DNA of 64,000 nt from Vreelandella subterranea (GCF_900111305.1 NZ_FOGS01000008.1:124001-188000), one strand, 5' to 3'. Numbered from the stretch's first letter, positions 8,948-18,695 are shown. Program-made: numbers and translations. The notes: a model not told the origin generated them from the letters alone.

Positions 8948-8973
8948 AAAGGCCCCGTCATAACGGGGCCTTT
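8948..8973 (-). terminator. Rho-independent terminator after tRNA-Ser
   Basis: Reading the minus strand, AAGGCCCCGT pairs with ACGGGGCCTT across a 4-nt loop, followed by a short T-run. It starts about 10 nt beyond the CCA end of the tRNA gene. Confidence 0.8.
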
Positions 8974-8982
8974 AAAGCAAGG

Positions 8983-9073
8983 TGGCGGAGGGACAGGGAT
9001 TCGAACCCTGGAAAGGCTATTAACCTTTGCCGGTTTTCAAGACCGGTGCATTCAACCGCTCTGCCATCCCTCC
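8983..9073 (-). tRNA. tRNA-Ser (anticodon UGA)
   Basis: 91 nt including an encoded CCA. The acceptor stem is GGAGGGA/TCCCTCC with discriminator G. The anticodon stem CCGGT/ACCGG frames the loop CTTGAAA, giving anticodon TGA. The long variable arm (AAAGG, loop, CCTTT) typical of serine tRNAs and a normal T-arm with GTTCGAATC are present. It has its own promoter and terminator. Confidence 0.97.
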
Positions 9074-9088
9074 GGCTTACGGCTGCAT

Positions 9089-9116
9089 ATACTACCAGCT
9101 TTTCCTTGGAAGTCAA
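9089..9116 (-). promoter_or_regulatory. Sigma-70 type promoter of tRNA-Ser
   Basis: On the minus strand TTGACT (9111-9116) is followed after 16 nt by TAGTAT (9089-9094), ending 15 nt before the tRNA 5' end. It sits just beyond the stop codon of the antiporter gene. Confidence 0.6.
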
Positions 9117-9121
9117 TGTCT

Positions 9122-10828
<1,707 letters not shown>

Positions 10829-10975
10829 GACTCTCCGTCTCTGCTCAAGGCTCGCTCATTATCGCATGCCAGCGTTGAATTTACTGCGCCTCATGGGCTG
10901 ACAAGGCGTAATTGAAGGCTGGTCAGATGATTAGCGTGCCAGATACACTTTGCTTTCTGTTACTGGGAGTGATTG

Positions 10976-12118
10976 ATGATGCTGACCCGTTTGTGTCGCA
11001 CTTGGTATGTTTTGCTGTCTATAAAAGTCGTTTTATTATTCGTAAGTTCAATGACATTCGCAAATGAGTCGGATGCTCAAAACCCGACCAGTGACAACCA
11101 GCTCGAACTCAACAGCAGCGTTGAGGTACCGCCCACCTGGTGGACGCCCAATATCGAGCCAGATGAGCCTCAGCAGGAGGCGCCGACGAAAGCCGTTACC
11201 CCAGCGCCTCCCCTTGAGCCGCCGCCCCTTGAACAGATCAGCATCATGCTGGACTGGTTTTTGAGCCCCAAGCACGCAGGGCTGATTGTGGCTCAGCAAC
11301 GCGGGTTGTTTACCGCCCAGGGAATGGAGGTTGAGCTTCAAACACCGGCAGACCCAAGTGTCGTCTTGAAGCTATTAGCCGCCGATGAGGTCGACTTTGC
11401 CCTGAGTCGCCAGCCGTCGCTGCATCTCTATGCGCATGACGGCGCCCCCATCGTGCGTATCGCAACGCTGATCGAGACACCTCTAACGGCAGTGGTCGTA
11501 TCAGGTGAGCTTGAGGACCCCATCAAGGATAAGCTTGCAAGGATGCGCTATGGCTACACCAGCCGTGAGGGCCGTGATCTGTTCATTCCTTACTTGATTC
11601 CCAAGGCACTCACCCAGGCAGGCAATGTCGCCCCCCCGGTTAATCTGCATTTTGACGCTCGGCGTGCCTTTGCCGACAAACAGGTGGACGCGGTCGTCGA
11701 TGCACCCTTTCATTCATTGCCTGAACAACTGGCGGATGAAGGCATCAACACGCAAATCATACGTCACAGTGCACTGGATATTCCCCGCTACGACGGCTTG
11801 GTGCTGTTGGCCAACCGAGACGGAGCCACTCGCCGTGCCAAGACCTGGTCCCACATTGTGAAGGCCATAGAAGACGCACATTATTGGATATTGGAGAACC
11901 CGGATGCCGCCTGGGAATTACTGATCAGTGCCGAACCGGTGCTGGATAACCCCATCAATACGGCAAACTGGCAAGACCTGCTCAGGCGGATCGCGTTGTC
12001 GCCAGGCGCGGTGGACAATCGCCGCTATCAGGCATTTGAACAATTTCTTGTACAGCAAGGCCTCAGCGAGGAACCCTTGCCAGTGTCGCGCCTCGCCATC
12101 GACCCTCATGCCCTCTAG
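10976..12118 (+). CDS. NMT1/ThiY-like substrate-binding protein (orphan)
   Basis: About 380 residues. A signal peptide (hydrophobic to about residue 28, A-N-E-S after the cleavage region) is followed by a Pro/Glu-rich linker (about 45-85, many P-P, A-P and E-P). A type-II periplasmic-binding domain of the NMT1/THI5-like group starts at I-S-I-M-L-D-W-F, with H-A-G-L-I-V-A-Q-Q-R-G-L-F and L-L-A-A-D-E-V-D-F-A. Relatives bind pyrimidine precursors of thiamine or sulfonates. No permease or ATPase gene is adjacent and no TPP riboswitch is visible upstream, so the ligand is open. Tandem TTG-ATG-ATG codons begin the frame; GGGAG favours one of the ATGs. Confidence 0.8.
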   Translation: MMLTRLCRTWYVLLSIKVVLLFVSSMTFANESDAQNPTSDNQLELNSSVEVPPTWWTPNIEPDEPQQEAPTKAVTPAPPLEPPPLEQISIMLDWFLSPKHAGLIVAQQRGLFTAQGMEVELQTPADPSVVLKLLAADEVDFALSRQPSLHLYAHDGAPIVRIATLIETPLTAVVVSGELEDPIKDKLARMRYGYTSREGRDLFIPYLIPKALTQAGNVAPPVNLHFDARRAFADKQVDAVVDAPFHSLPEQLADEGINTQIIRHSALDIPRYDGLVLLANRDGATRRAKTWSHIVKAIEDAHYWILENPDAAWELLISAEPVLDNPINTANWQDLLRRIALSPGAVDNRRYQAFEQFLVQQGLSEEPLPVSRLAIDPHAL

Positions 12119-12156
12119 TCAGGGGCGTCAATCACCGATGAAAACGGCAAACGCAA

Positions 12157-13011
12157 TTGGATGACACCCAGCGTCGTCAACGACCGGCACGGATTGATCC
12201 GGACATGCTCAGCCAGCTACCGCCTGGGCCTGGGGTGTACCTTTTCTATGGCCATAACCGGCTACCGCTTTACGTGGGTAAGAGTATCCGGCTGCGCGAC
12301 CGCGTGCGGGACCATTTTCGGCGGGCCCGCCACGACCATAAAGCAATGAGGATGGTCGAGCAGATACAGCATATAGAGTGGGAAGAGACAGCCGGGGACC
12401 TTGGCGCCCAGCTACGTGAAGCCCAATTGGTCAAGTCGCTGCTACCGATCATGAACCGTCAATTACGTAAACAGCGCGACCTGACCACCTGGCATTGGCC
12501 CGCGGGGGCAACACGACCACAGCTGCTCAGCGGCGCGGCGCTTAATCAACCGACAGCGGGAGGATTCTTCGGCCTTTACCGTAATGCTTCCAGTGCCAAG
12601 GAGGCCTTGCGTGAGCTTGCCGAGGCGCATCAGCTTTGCTCCCAGGTACTGGGCCTGGAAGCGGGTAAAGGCCGTTGTTTTGGCAGCCAGATAGGTAAGT
12701 GCCGCGGCGCCTGTTGCGGGAGCGAAACGATCAGCGATCACACGCAGCGGGCGCAGGCAGCGTTGCAGCCCCTACAGGTCAACACCTGGCCGTGGCCGGG
12801 GCGTATTGCCATCAAGGAATCAACCCCGGGGCACAATGCAGCAGCCTGGCACGTGATAAATCAGTGGTGCTACCTGGGAAGTGCCGCAACCCTAGCCGCT
12901 GCCAAAAAGCTGGATGCCGCGTCGGCCAGCTTCGATATCGACAGCTATCGCATCCTGCAGCGTTTCTTGCGTCAACCTGATGAGCATGGCCTATCCATCA
13001 AGCCTCTATGA
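12157..13011 (+). CDS. cho: Cho, UvrC-like GIY-YIG excinuclease
   Basis: 284 residues. The N-terminal GIY-YIG domain has P-G-V-Y-L-F-Y-G and L-Y-V-G-K-S, followed by R-D-R-V-R-D-H and a catalytic-type Glu in L-R-E-A-Q-L-V-K. A second half carries a Cys cluster (C-R-G-A-C-C-G) and matches Escherichia Cho in length and order. It lacks the C-terminal endonuclease V-like and HhH domains of UvrC. Cho makes the 3' incision in UvrAB-dependent nucleotide excision repair, alone or for bulky lesions. The frame opens with TTG at 12157; an ATG at 12205 is an alternative that would cost 16 residues. Confidence 0.88.
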   Translation: MDDTQRRQRPARIDPDMLSQLPPGPGVYLFYGHNRLPLYVGKSIRLRDRVRDHFRRARHDHKAMRMVEQIQHIEWEETAGDLGAQLREAQLVKSLLPIMNRQLRKQRDLTTWHWPAGATRPQLLSGAALNQPTAGGFFGLYRNASSAKEALRELAEAHQLCSQVLGLEAGKGRCFGSQIGKCRGACCGSETISDHTQRAQAALQPLQVNTWPWPGRIAIKESTPGHNAAAWHVINQWCYLGSAATLAAAKKLDAASASFDIDSYRILQRFLRQPDEHGLSIKPL

Positions 13012-13017
13012 GCCAGC

Positions 13018-13824
13018 CTAGGAAATTTGCGCTGCCAAGAATGCGTCAACCGATTGCTGGAAGGCCTCGGGCTGGTCGGCATGCAACCAGTGCCCGGCTT
13101 GTTTGAGCGTCACGACCCGCGCAGTAGGGAGCACCTCCCGCAGCGCGGGCAACATGGCGTCGCTCACGTAGGGGGACTCATCGCCGCGTAGCACCAGCGT
13201 CGGACCGTTGTAAGGTGCCTCTCCCGACGGCAAGCCGATGATCGCCTCGTAATCCTGGCGAATGTAATCCAGCCCAACGCGCAATTTGAGCCCGCCCTGC
13301 TCGCTCCGCACCAGGTTAGTGGCTAGAAACAGCCGCGTCGGCCGGGAGTCGACGTGTTCCGCCAGCAGTTCATCCGCTTCGCGGCGATTAGCGGGCTGAC
13401 CTTCCCTCACCCGCTCCAGCGCGGCAAAGACATCATCATGGCCGTGTTGGTAGGCCACTGGTGCAATGTCCGCCACCACCAGCGAGGCAACGCGATCAGG
13501 GTGTTGGCGCGCCAGGCTGATCGCCACTTTACCGCCCATGGAATGCCCCACCAGGTGAACCTGGGAGAGTCCGAGCTTGTCGAGCAATGCGACGACATCG
13601 GCGCTCATTTGGGCGTAGCTCATTCCCTCGGCATGGGGGGAACGGCCGTGGTTGCGCAAATCTACCGCAATCACCCGCCGTGAGGCCTGCCATACCTTGA
13701 GCTGTGAACGCCAGTTATCGGCGCTGCCGAGAAGTCCGTGGATAACCACCATGGGGGTCGCATCGGCGTGCGCATCCGAGGGCTGGTCCAGGTAGTGCAA
13801 ATCTATTGGCAGGGCGTCACTCAT
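13018..13824 (-). CDS. ybfF: Esterase YbfF, alpha/beta hydrolase
   Basis: 268 residues of alpha/beta hydrolase fold. The oxyanion region is H-G-L-L-G-S-A-D-N-W, the nucleophile elbow G-H-S-M-G-G with Ser95, and a C-terminal A-G-H-W-L-H supplies the histidine. D-L-R-N-H-G-R-S-P-H is the diagnostic YbfF stretch. The Escherichia enzyme cleaves short acyl esters, acyl-CoA thioesters and malonyl-CoA in vitro; the physiological substrate is unknown. GAGGAG precedes the ATG. It is 27 bp downstream of yhhQ, so it may share that transcript and its riboswitch control. It converges on cho with a 6-bp gap. Confidence 0.88.
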   Translation of the reverse strand: MSDALPIDLHYLDQPSDAHADATPMVVIHGLLGSADNWRSQLKVWQASRRVIAVDLRNHGRSPHAEGMSYAQMSADVVALLDKLGLSQVHLVGHSMGGKVAISLARQHPDRVASLVVADIAPVAYQHGHDDVFAALERVREGQPANRREADELLAEHVDSRPTRLFLATNLVRSEQGGLKLRVGLDYIRQDYEAIIGLPSGEAPYNGPTLVLRGDESPYVSDAMLPALREVLPTARVVTLKQAGHWLHADQPEAFQQSVDAFLAAQIS

Positions 13825-13851
13825 CGGAGCTCCTCGTCACTTAATGGGAAA

Positions 13852-14520
13852 TTAGGCAGTGCGCGGCGCAACGTCGGGCTGATCGGTCCAGACCACCAGG
13901 CGACGCGTCAACCAGGACAACAACAGGCCATACAGGGGCAGGAAAAACAGCAGACTGATGGCGAGCTTGATGGCGTAATCAACGGCGGCAATTTCCACCC
14001 AGTGAGTGGCCATGAAGGGATCCGGGCTCTGGTAAAAAGCGACCGAAAAAAACGCAAAGGTATCGGCCAGGTTGCCCAGCACGGTAGAAAACACCGGCGC
14101 GACCCACCATACCCACTGACGCAAACGGTCAAACACCTGCACGTCCAGTAGCTGACCAATAACGTAGGCCAAAAAGCTTGCCAGCGCGATACGCGCGACA
14201 AACAGATTGCCTTCACTCAATGCCCCCAGGCCTGCGAAACTTCCCTGCGGAAACACCACGGAGACCACATACGAGACGACCAGAGCAGGCAGCATGACGC
14301 GCAGAACAATGGCACGGGCGGGCCCCTTGCCAAACAGCCTGACGGTCAAGTCAGTGGCCAGAAAGATAAACGGAAAGCTGAATGCCCCCCAGGTGGTATG
14401 AAAGCCAAACAAAGTGAACGGAAGCTGAACCAGATAGTTACTGGCAGCGATGATACCAATGTGAAATGCCACCATGACGGCGAGGCAACGGCGGTGTTGA
14501 GTGTCGTTTAATACAAACAT
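13852..14520 (-). CDS. yhhQ: Queuosine precursor transporter YhhQ (QPTR family)
   Basis: 222 residues with about six membrane helices. Family marks are A-S-N-Y-L-V-Q, F-P-F-I-F-L-A-T-D-L-T-V-R, and T-V-L-G-N-L-A-D-T-F-A-F-F. YhhQ imports preQ0 and preQ1, precursors of the modified tRNA nucleoside queuosine. A compact element in front of the gene fits the class I preQ1 riboswitch and overlaps the Shine-Dalgarno sequence, which supports both the function and product-type feedback. ybfF follows on the same strand. Confidence 0.92.
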   Translation of the reverse strand: MFVLNDTQHRRCLAVMVAFHIGIIAASNYLVQLPFTLFGFHTTWGAFSFPFIFLATDLTVRLFGKGPARAIVLRVMLPALVVSYVVSVVFPQGSFAGLGALSEGNLFVARIALASFLAYVIGQLLDVQVFDRLRQWVWWVAPVFSTVLGNLADTFAFFSVAFYQSPDPFMATHWVEIAAVDYAIKLAISLLFFLPLYGLLLSWLTRRLVVWTDQPDVAPRTA

Positions 14521-14528
14521 GCGGCTGG

Positions 14529-14562
14529 CCTTTTTGTGATAACGAGGGGTTAGGGAACCCTC
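14529..14562 (-). promoter_or_regulatory. Candidate preQ1-I riboswitch controlling yhhQ translation
   Basis: On the minus strand GAGGG (14558-14562) pairs with CCCTC (14544-14548) around the loop TTCCCTAAC. The loop ends in T-A-A-C, as in the well-studied Thermoanaerobacter preQ1 aptamer, whose final loop C pairs with the ligand. An A-rich tail (CACAAAAAGG) follows. Its GG, part of the yhhQ Shine-Dalgarno sequence eight bases before the ATG, can pair with the loop C residues to close the pseudoknot. All parts are in the right order and at the right distances. Assignment is by pattern, without a covariance search. Confidence 0.72.
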
Positions 14563-14595
14563 AATGCATTGCGCACCCAGTGCGGCGAGAGGCGC

Positions 14596-14601
14596 ATTAT
14601 A
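14596..14601 (-). promoter_or_regulatory. -10 element of the yhhQ/riboswitch transcript
   Basis: A perfect TATAAT on the minus strand lies about 34 nt upstream of the aptamer. No good -35 hexamer is seen at 15-18 nt. Transcription would start near 14588, leaving a short leader in front of the riboswitch. Confidence 0.5.
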
Positions 14602-14644
14602 CGCCTTCTCGACCGCAATAAAAGTGGGCGGCGGTCAGCAAAGG

Positions 14645-16558
14645 CTAGGCGTGAGGTGGCGTTTCGTTCGCGCGACCGATCCGATGATCGCACATGGCGC
14701 GATGCACATCATCGACGCTGGTGGGGTCATCAATAGTGGAAGGAATGCCCACCTCCTGGCCATCGGCCAGGTTGCGCAACAACTTCCGCAAGATTTTTCC
14801 GGAGCGTGTCTTGGGCAGCCGGTCGACGACAATGACTTGCTTGAAGCAGGCCACCGGGCCAATTTGCTCGCGTACCCGAGCAATCAACGCTGCTTCGAGT
14901 GCTTCTTCACCTTCAGTGTAACCATCCTTGGGAATCACCAGGCCAACAGGCAACTGCCCTTTAAGATCATCATGGACACCAATGACCGCGCATTCAGCGA
15001 CCGACGGATGTCCACCCACCACTTCTTCCATTTCACCGGTAGAAAGCCGGTGGCCTGCCACGTTAATCACATCGTCGGTGCGCCCCATGATGAACAGATA
15101 GCCCTGCTCATCAAAAAAGCCGCCGTCTCCAGTCAGGTAGTAGCCTGGGAAAGCTGCCATGTAGGCAGAGTGGAAACGCTTAGGATCTCCCCAAACCCCG
15201 GTTAAACAACCCGGGGGCATCGGCTGTTTGATAACCACACTGCCCTGTTCCATGGGGGCGGCTTGCTCGCCATCGCGGTTCAGCACCTGCACATTAAAAC
15301 CCGGTACCGGCACGGTCGCCGACCCGGCTTTGGTGGGCATGGGTTCGATACCCGGCAGGTTGGCCGCAATGGGCCAGCCGGTTTCGGTTTGCCACCAGTG
15401 GTCGATAACCGGCACGTCGAGCAAGTCGTCCAGCCAATGATAGGTGGGCGGATCGAGCCTTTCGCCCGCCACATAAAGGTGCTTCAGACTGCTGATGTCG
15501 TACTTTGCAAGCCATTGGGCATCCGGATCTTCCTTTTTGATCGCGCGAAAGGCCGTGGGCGCACTGAAGAAACTGGTAACGTTATATTTCTCGATGAGGC
15601 GCCAAAAACTCCCCGCATCGGGCGTTTTGACCGGTTTGCCTTCGTAAAGAACCGTGCTGCAACCGTGTAATAATGGGCCATAAACAATATAGGAATGGCC
15701 GACGACCCAGCCAACATCTGAGGCGGTAAAGAACACGTCCCCCGGTGCTAGGGCATAAATCGCCTCCATCGAGTAGGCAAGGGCCACCGCATAACCAGCG
15801 GTGTCGCGCACAATGCCTTTGGGCTTCCCCGTTGTGCCTGACGTATAGAGCACATAAAGCGGATCGGTGCCCTTTACCGGCACACACTCGGCCGGGGTTG
15901 CCTGGCTGACAAGGGTTTCCCAGTCGTATTCCCGTTCGTTGAACTCGACGTCACACTCCGCGCGGACTTTGATAATGCAGGCATCAGGCCGATGCGGGCT
16001 TAATGCCAGGGCCTCATCGATGATCGGCTTGTAGGCCACGACCTTGCTTCCCTCGATACCGCAGGAGGCCGCGACGACGACTTTCGGCGCGGCGTCTTCG
16101 ATACGCGCGGCCAGTTCATGGGGAGCGAAGCCGCCAAATACAACCGAATGAATCGCCCCTAGCCGGGCGCAGGCGTACATGGCCACCACCGCTTCCGGAA
16201 TCATCGGCATGTAGATGACCACCCGGTCGCCTTTTTCAACACCTAGCTGCTGGAGACCACCGGCAAACGCCGCCACCCGCTCCAGTAACTGACGATAGGT
16301 AATGGTTTGCTGGGTTTGCGTCACCGGCGAGTCCCAGAAAATAGCGGCCTGCTCCCCTCGCCCCTGATCCACATGGTAGTCCAGGGCCGCGTGGCAAAGG
16401 TTCATCTCACCATCGGCAAACCACCGCGCATGCTGCTGATCATCGTAGGTCATTATCGTCTTGGGCGGCATCATCCAGGGAATCCGCTTGGCCTGTTCGG
16501 CCCAAAACTGTTCTGGCTGCTCAATGGATTGCTGGTAAATCTGCGGGTAGCGGCGCAT
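14645..16558 (-). CDS. prpE: Propionyl-CoA synthetase PrpE
   Basis: 637 residues from the ATG at 16558, an acyl-adenylate-forming enzyme. Motifs in order are Y-T-S-G-T-T-G-K-P-K-G-I-V-R (phosphate loop), W-W-Q-T-E-T-G-W, T-G-D-G-G and R-T-D-D-V-I-N-V-A-G-H-R, with C-terminal K-T-R-S-G-K-I-L-R-K whose last-motif lysine is the usual acetylation-controlled residue. W-W-Q-T-E-T-G-W and the D-T-A-G-Y segment after the phosphate loop fit PrpE better than acetyl-CoA synthetase. It converts propionate, ATP and CoA to propionyl-CoA. AAAGG before the second ATG decides the start over the ATG at 16573. No methylcitrate-cycle genes lie nearby. Confidence 0.92.
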   Translation of the reverse strand: MRRYPQIYQQSIEQPEQFWAEQAKRIPWMMPPKTIMTYDDQQHARWFADGEMNLCHAALDYHVDQGRGEQAAIFWDSPVTQTQQTITYRQLLERVAAFAGGLQQLGVEKGDRVVIYMPMIPEAVVAMYACARLGAIHSVVFGGFAPHELAARIEDAAPKVVVAASCGIEGSKVVAYKPIIDEALALSPHRPDACIIKVRAECDVEFNEREYDWETLVSQATPAECVPVKGTDPLYVLYTSGTTGKPKGIVRDTAGYAVALAYSMEAIYALAPGDVFFTASDVGWVVGHSYIVYGPLLHGCSTVLYEGKPVKTPDAGSFWRLIEKYNVTSFFSAPTAFRAIKKEDPDAQWLAKYDISSLKHLYVAGERLDPPTYHWLDDLLDVPVIDHWWQTETGWPIAANLPGIEPMPTKAGSATVPVPGFNVQVLNRDGEQAAPMEQGSVVIKQPMPPGCLTGVWGDPKRFHSAYMAAFPGYYLTGDGGFFDEQGYLFIMGRTDDVINVAGHRLSTGEMEEVVGGHPSVAECAVIGVHDDLKGQLPVGLVIPKDGYTEGEEALEAALIARVREQIGPVACFKQVIVVDRLPKTRSGKILRKLLRNLADGQEVGIPSTIDDPTSVDDVHRAMCDHRIGRANETPPHA

Positions 16559-16600
16559 GAAAACACCTTTCATTCTTGTGATTGGAAAATGCTTTGAGGA

Positions 16601-16693
16601 TTGTTGACACTGTATGCACTAAGTCAACGCTTTTCTGTAAGACCATGGGCTACCCGCCGACAGACAGTTTTCGGCATGGTTTTATTGTCGACA
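16601..16693. promoter_or_regulatory. Repeated TTGT(T/C)GACA sites between prpE and arsR-type gene
   Basis: TTGTTGACA (16601-16609) and TTGTCGACA (16685-16693) are near-identical, and GTTGAC at 16603 has an inverted partner GTCAAC at 16623-16628. They lie in the divergent region shared by prpE and the ArsR-family regulator and could be operator copies. Parts also resemble -35 hexamers, so this is tentative. Confidence 0.3.
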
Positions 16694-16846
16694 GTGTGTG
16701 TTTATTACCATTGATAAACCGTTAAACAGCAACTTGGACAAACCTCACTAAATTACTGATCATTAAATAATTAGTCCCTACAACGCGGCGATGCCTTCAA
16801 CAACCTATAACAACGCTACCTTCCAGAGGTAGACCAGGAGATACCC

Positions 16847-17164
16847 ATGTCGGCTTCCAAGAGTGCTGCGCGCTTGCTTAATCATAACGGCCACGCCATC
16901 GAAGCGGGAACCAACCTGTTGAAAGCATTGGCCAATGAAAAACGGCTGCAGATTCTGTGTCTGCTTGCGGGTAAGGAACTCTCGGTAACGCAGATCAACC
17001 AGCAACTGGCACTTAGCCAGTCTGCACTTTCACAACACCTGGCGATTTTGCGTCGCGACCAGTTGGTGAATACTCGGCGGGAATCACAAACGATTTATTA
17101 TTCGCTCAGCAGTGATAGCGCCAAGGCCATTATCACGACCCTGGCAGATCATTTTGCTGCTTGA
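16847..17164 (+). CDS. ArsR/SmtB-family transcriptional regulator without metal-site cysteines
   Basis: 105 residues, a single winged helix-turn-helix domain. A-L-A-N-E-K-R-L-Q-I-L-C-L-L begins the DNA-binding fold and L-S-Q-S-A-L-S-Q-H-L-A-I-L-R is the recognition helix. The metal-site position of ArsR (E-L-C-V-C-D) reads E-L-S-V-T-Q here, and only one Cys is present, so classic arsenite/metal sensing is unlikely. Regulators of this type (HlyU/YgaV-like) often respond to redox or sulfur signals, usually through two cysteines, which are also lacking. It is divergent from prpE, a possible target. The ligand is unknown. Confidence 0.85.
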   Translation: MSASKSAARLLNHNGHAIEAGTNLLKALANEKRLQILCLLAGKELSVTQINQQLALSQSALSQHLAILRRDQLVNTRRESQTIYYSLSSDSAKAIITTLADHFAA

Positions 17165-17175
17165 ACGAGGCGAGC

Positions 17176-18207
17176 TTAGCGACGCTGCCAGCCAGTGGCT
17201 TCCAGCATGCTTAGCCCTTTGAGTACGGCGTTTTCCACACCGCTGGCAATCGCCAGGCCAAACTTGCGGCCAACTGTCTTTGGGGGCTCCAACTTCACCC
17301 GATAAACGCGGGTTTTTGAGATACGTTCCATCAGATATGCTTCGCTGGTGCCGACACTATCGACCAGTTTCAGGCCCAAAGCTTCGCTGCCATACCAGAT
17401 CTCGCCTGTCGCCAAGGCATCGATATCCATGTCGGGGCGGCGCTCGCCGACATATTGCTTGAACAGTCGGTGCGTGTTCTCAAGGTCTTCGAGAAATTTT
17501 TCACGCCCTTCGTCGGTATTCTCTCCCAGCATGGTCAGCGTGCGTTTGTATTTACCCGCCGTCAGCATTTCAACATCGACATCGTGACGCTTTAGCAAGC
17601 GATGTATATTGGGAATCTGGGCGACCACTCCAATGGAACCCAGCACGGCAAAAGGTGCCGCTTTGATGTGATGCGCGGTACATGCCATCAGGTAACCGCC
17701 ACTCGCCGCCACCTTGTCCACGCACACAGTGGTCGTAAGCCCTGCTTCTCTCAGGCGATCGAGTTGGGCAGCGGCCAGGCCGTAGGCGTGAACCAGCCCG
17801 CCGGGTGACTCAAGGCAAATCACCACTTCATCGTCAGGCTTGGCGACCTCGATAAGCGCGGAGATTTCCTGGGCAAAGTGCTCGGTGGCCGACGCTTTCA
17901 TATCGCCTTTGAACGTCAATACCCACACATTGGGTGTTTCAGTTTCACCCTTTTCGTTGCGCCGATGCTTGTCCTCACGGCGGAAGGTCTTGAGTAGTTT
18001 TTTACGGATGCCGGCAGGCGTTGCGGCGAGGCGCAGGCGGCGCGCCCGGCTACGGCGCTGTTCGTGCAAGGGTTCTACGTGCAATGTCAAATCGCGCTCG
18101 TCCCCCGACTTGGCTCGTGCGACAAGCAAAACGCCAATGCCGATGACAGCAACGACAATGCAGGCTTGTACGATAAACGTACCTATCTCTACGACCCATT
18201 CGTTCAC
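17176..18207 (-). CDS. sohB: SohB, inner-membrane S49-family peptidase
   Basis: About 343 residues. One N-terminal membrane helix (about 10-32) and a basic linker are followed by the S49 (SppA-like) domain. The nucleophile is in K-V-A-A-S-G-G-Y (about Ser169) and the general-base lysine in T-A-G-K-Y-K-R-T. The single S49 domain and the length fit SohB rather than SppA. AAGGAG touches the ATG at 18213 but lies six bases before an in-frame GTG at 18207, so I prefer the GTG. A perfect FNR-type box lies just upstream. Members degrade membrane or exported peptides; the Escherichia gene suppresses a degP mutant in multicopy. Confidence 0.88.
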   Translation of the reverse strand: MNEWVVEIGTFIVQACIVVAVIGIGVLLVARAKSGDERDLTLHVEPLHEQRRSRARRLRLAATPAGIRKKLLKTFRREDKHRRNEKGETETPNVWVLTFKGDMKASATEHFAQEISALIEVAKPDDEVVICLESPGGLVHAYGLAAAQLDRLREAGLTTTVCVDKVAASGGYLMACTAHHIKAAPFAVLGSIGVVAQIPNIHRLLKRHDVDVEMLTAGKYKRTLTMLGENTDEGREKFLEDLENTHRLFKQYVGERRPDMDIDALATGEIWYGSEALGLKLVDSVGTSEAYLMERISKTRVYRVKLEPPKTVGRKFGLAIASGVENAVLKGLSMLEATGWQRR

Positions 18208-18221
18208 ATGCATCTCCTTGA

Positions 18222-18235
18222 TTGATGTGCATCAA
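18222..18235. promoter_or_regulatory. Perfect FNR/Anr-type box (TTGAT-N4-ATCAA)
   Basis: TTGATGTGCATCAA matches the FNR consensus in both half-sites. It ends 8-14 bases before the sohB start and overlaps its leader, a position that suits repression; the SCP2 gene begins about 150 bp away in the other direction. Function is inferred from consensus alone. Confidence 0.45.
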
Positions 18236-18383
18236 GCAGCCATCGTTGATCGCTGTATCAAAAACGCCGCTTGATATGAAACATATGTTTGAAATACTCT
18301 TTCGCCCCAAGGCGGCTAATTGTACGATGACGCTACAGGTTGCACGCTACTCCATTCCATCTCGTTTTTAACGGAACGCTATT

Positions 18384-18695
18384 ATGTCAACCAACACCCT
18401 CGAAAAGTTGCAAGCCCGATTTGACCCGCAGGCCGCTCAGGGGATGCATGAGATTTTCCAGTTTCATTTTTCGGACGCGGGCAGTCACTACCTGGATATC
18501 CAGGATGGCAAGCTCGATGTACAAGAGGGCGAGCATGACGACCCGTCGGTTAGCCTGAGCATGAGCACGGATACGCTGAAAGGCATCATGAATGGTGATA
18601 TCAATGGGATGTCGGCGTTCATGACCGGCAAACTCAAGGCAACGGGTAATGTGATGCTGGCCACCAAGCTGACGAGCCTCTTTCCCGGCGAATAA
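18384..18695 (+). CDS. SCP2 sterol-carrier domain protein
   Basis: 103 residues forming one SCP2 domain (PF02036): an N-terminal helix with Q-A-R-F-D, then I-Q-D-G-K-L-D-V-Q-E-G, D-P-S-V-S-L-S-M-S-T-D-T-L, and the helix G-D-I-N-G-M-S-A-F-M-T-G-K-L-K-A-T-G-N-V-M-L-A. Such stand-alone bacterial domains bind hydrophobic ligands such as acyl-CoA or lipids. The ligand and pathway are unknown. It converges on nudC with a 21-bp gap. Confidence 0.88.
   Translation: MSTNTLEKLQARFDPQAAQGMHEIFQFHFSDAGSHYLDIQDGKLDVQEGEHDDPSVSLSMSTDTLKGIMNGDINGMSAFMTGKLKATGNVMLATKLTSLFPGE

Noticed and set aside
10829..10975. TPP riboswitch upstream of the NMT1-like gene
   Set aside because: A short match to one TPP motif (ATGCCAGCG) occurs, but the CTGAGA element and the correct spacing are missing.
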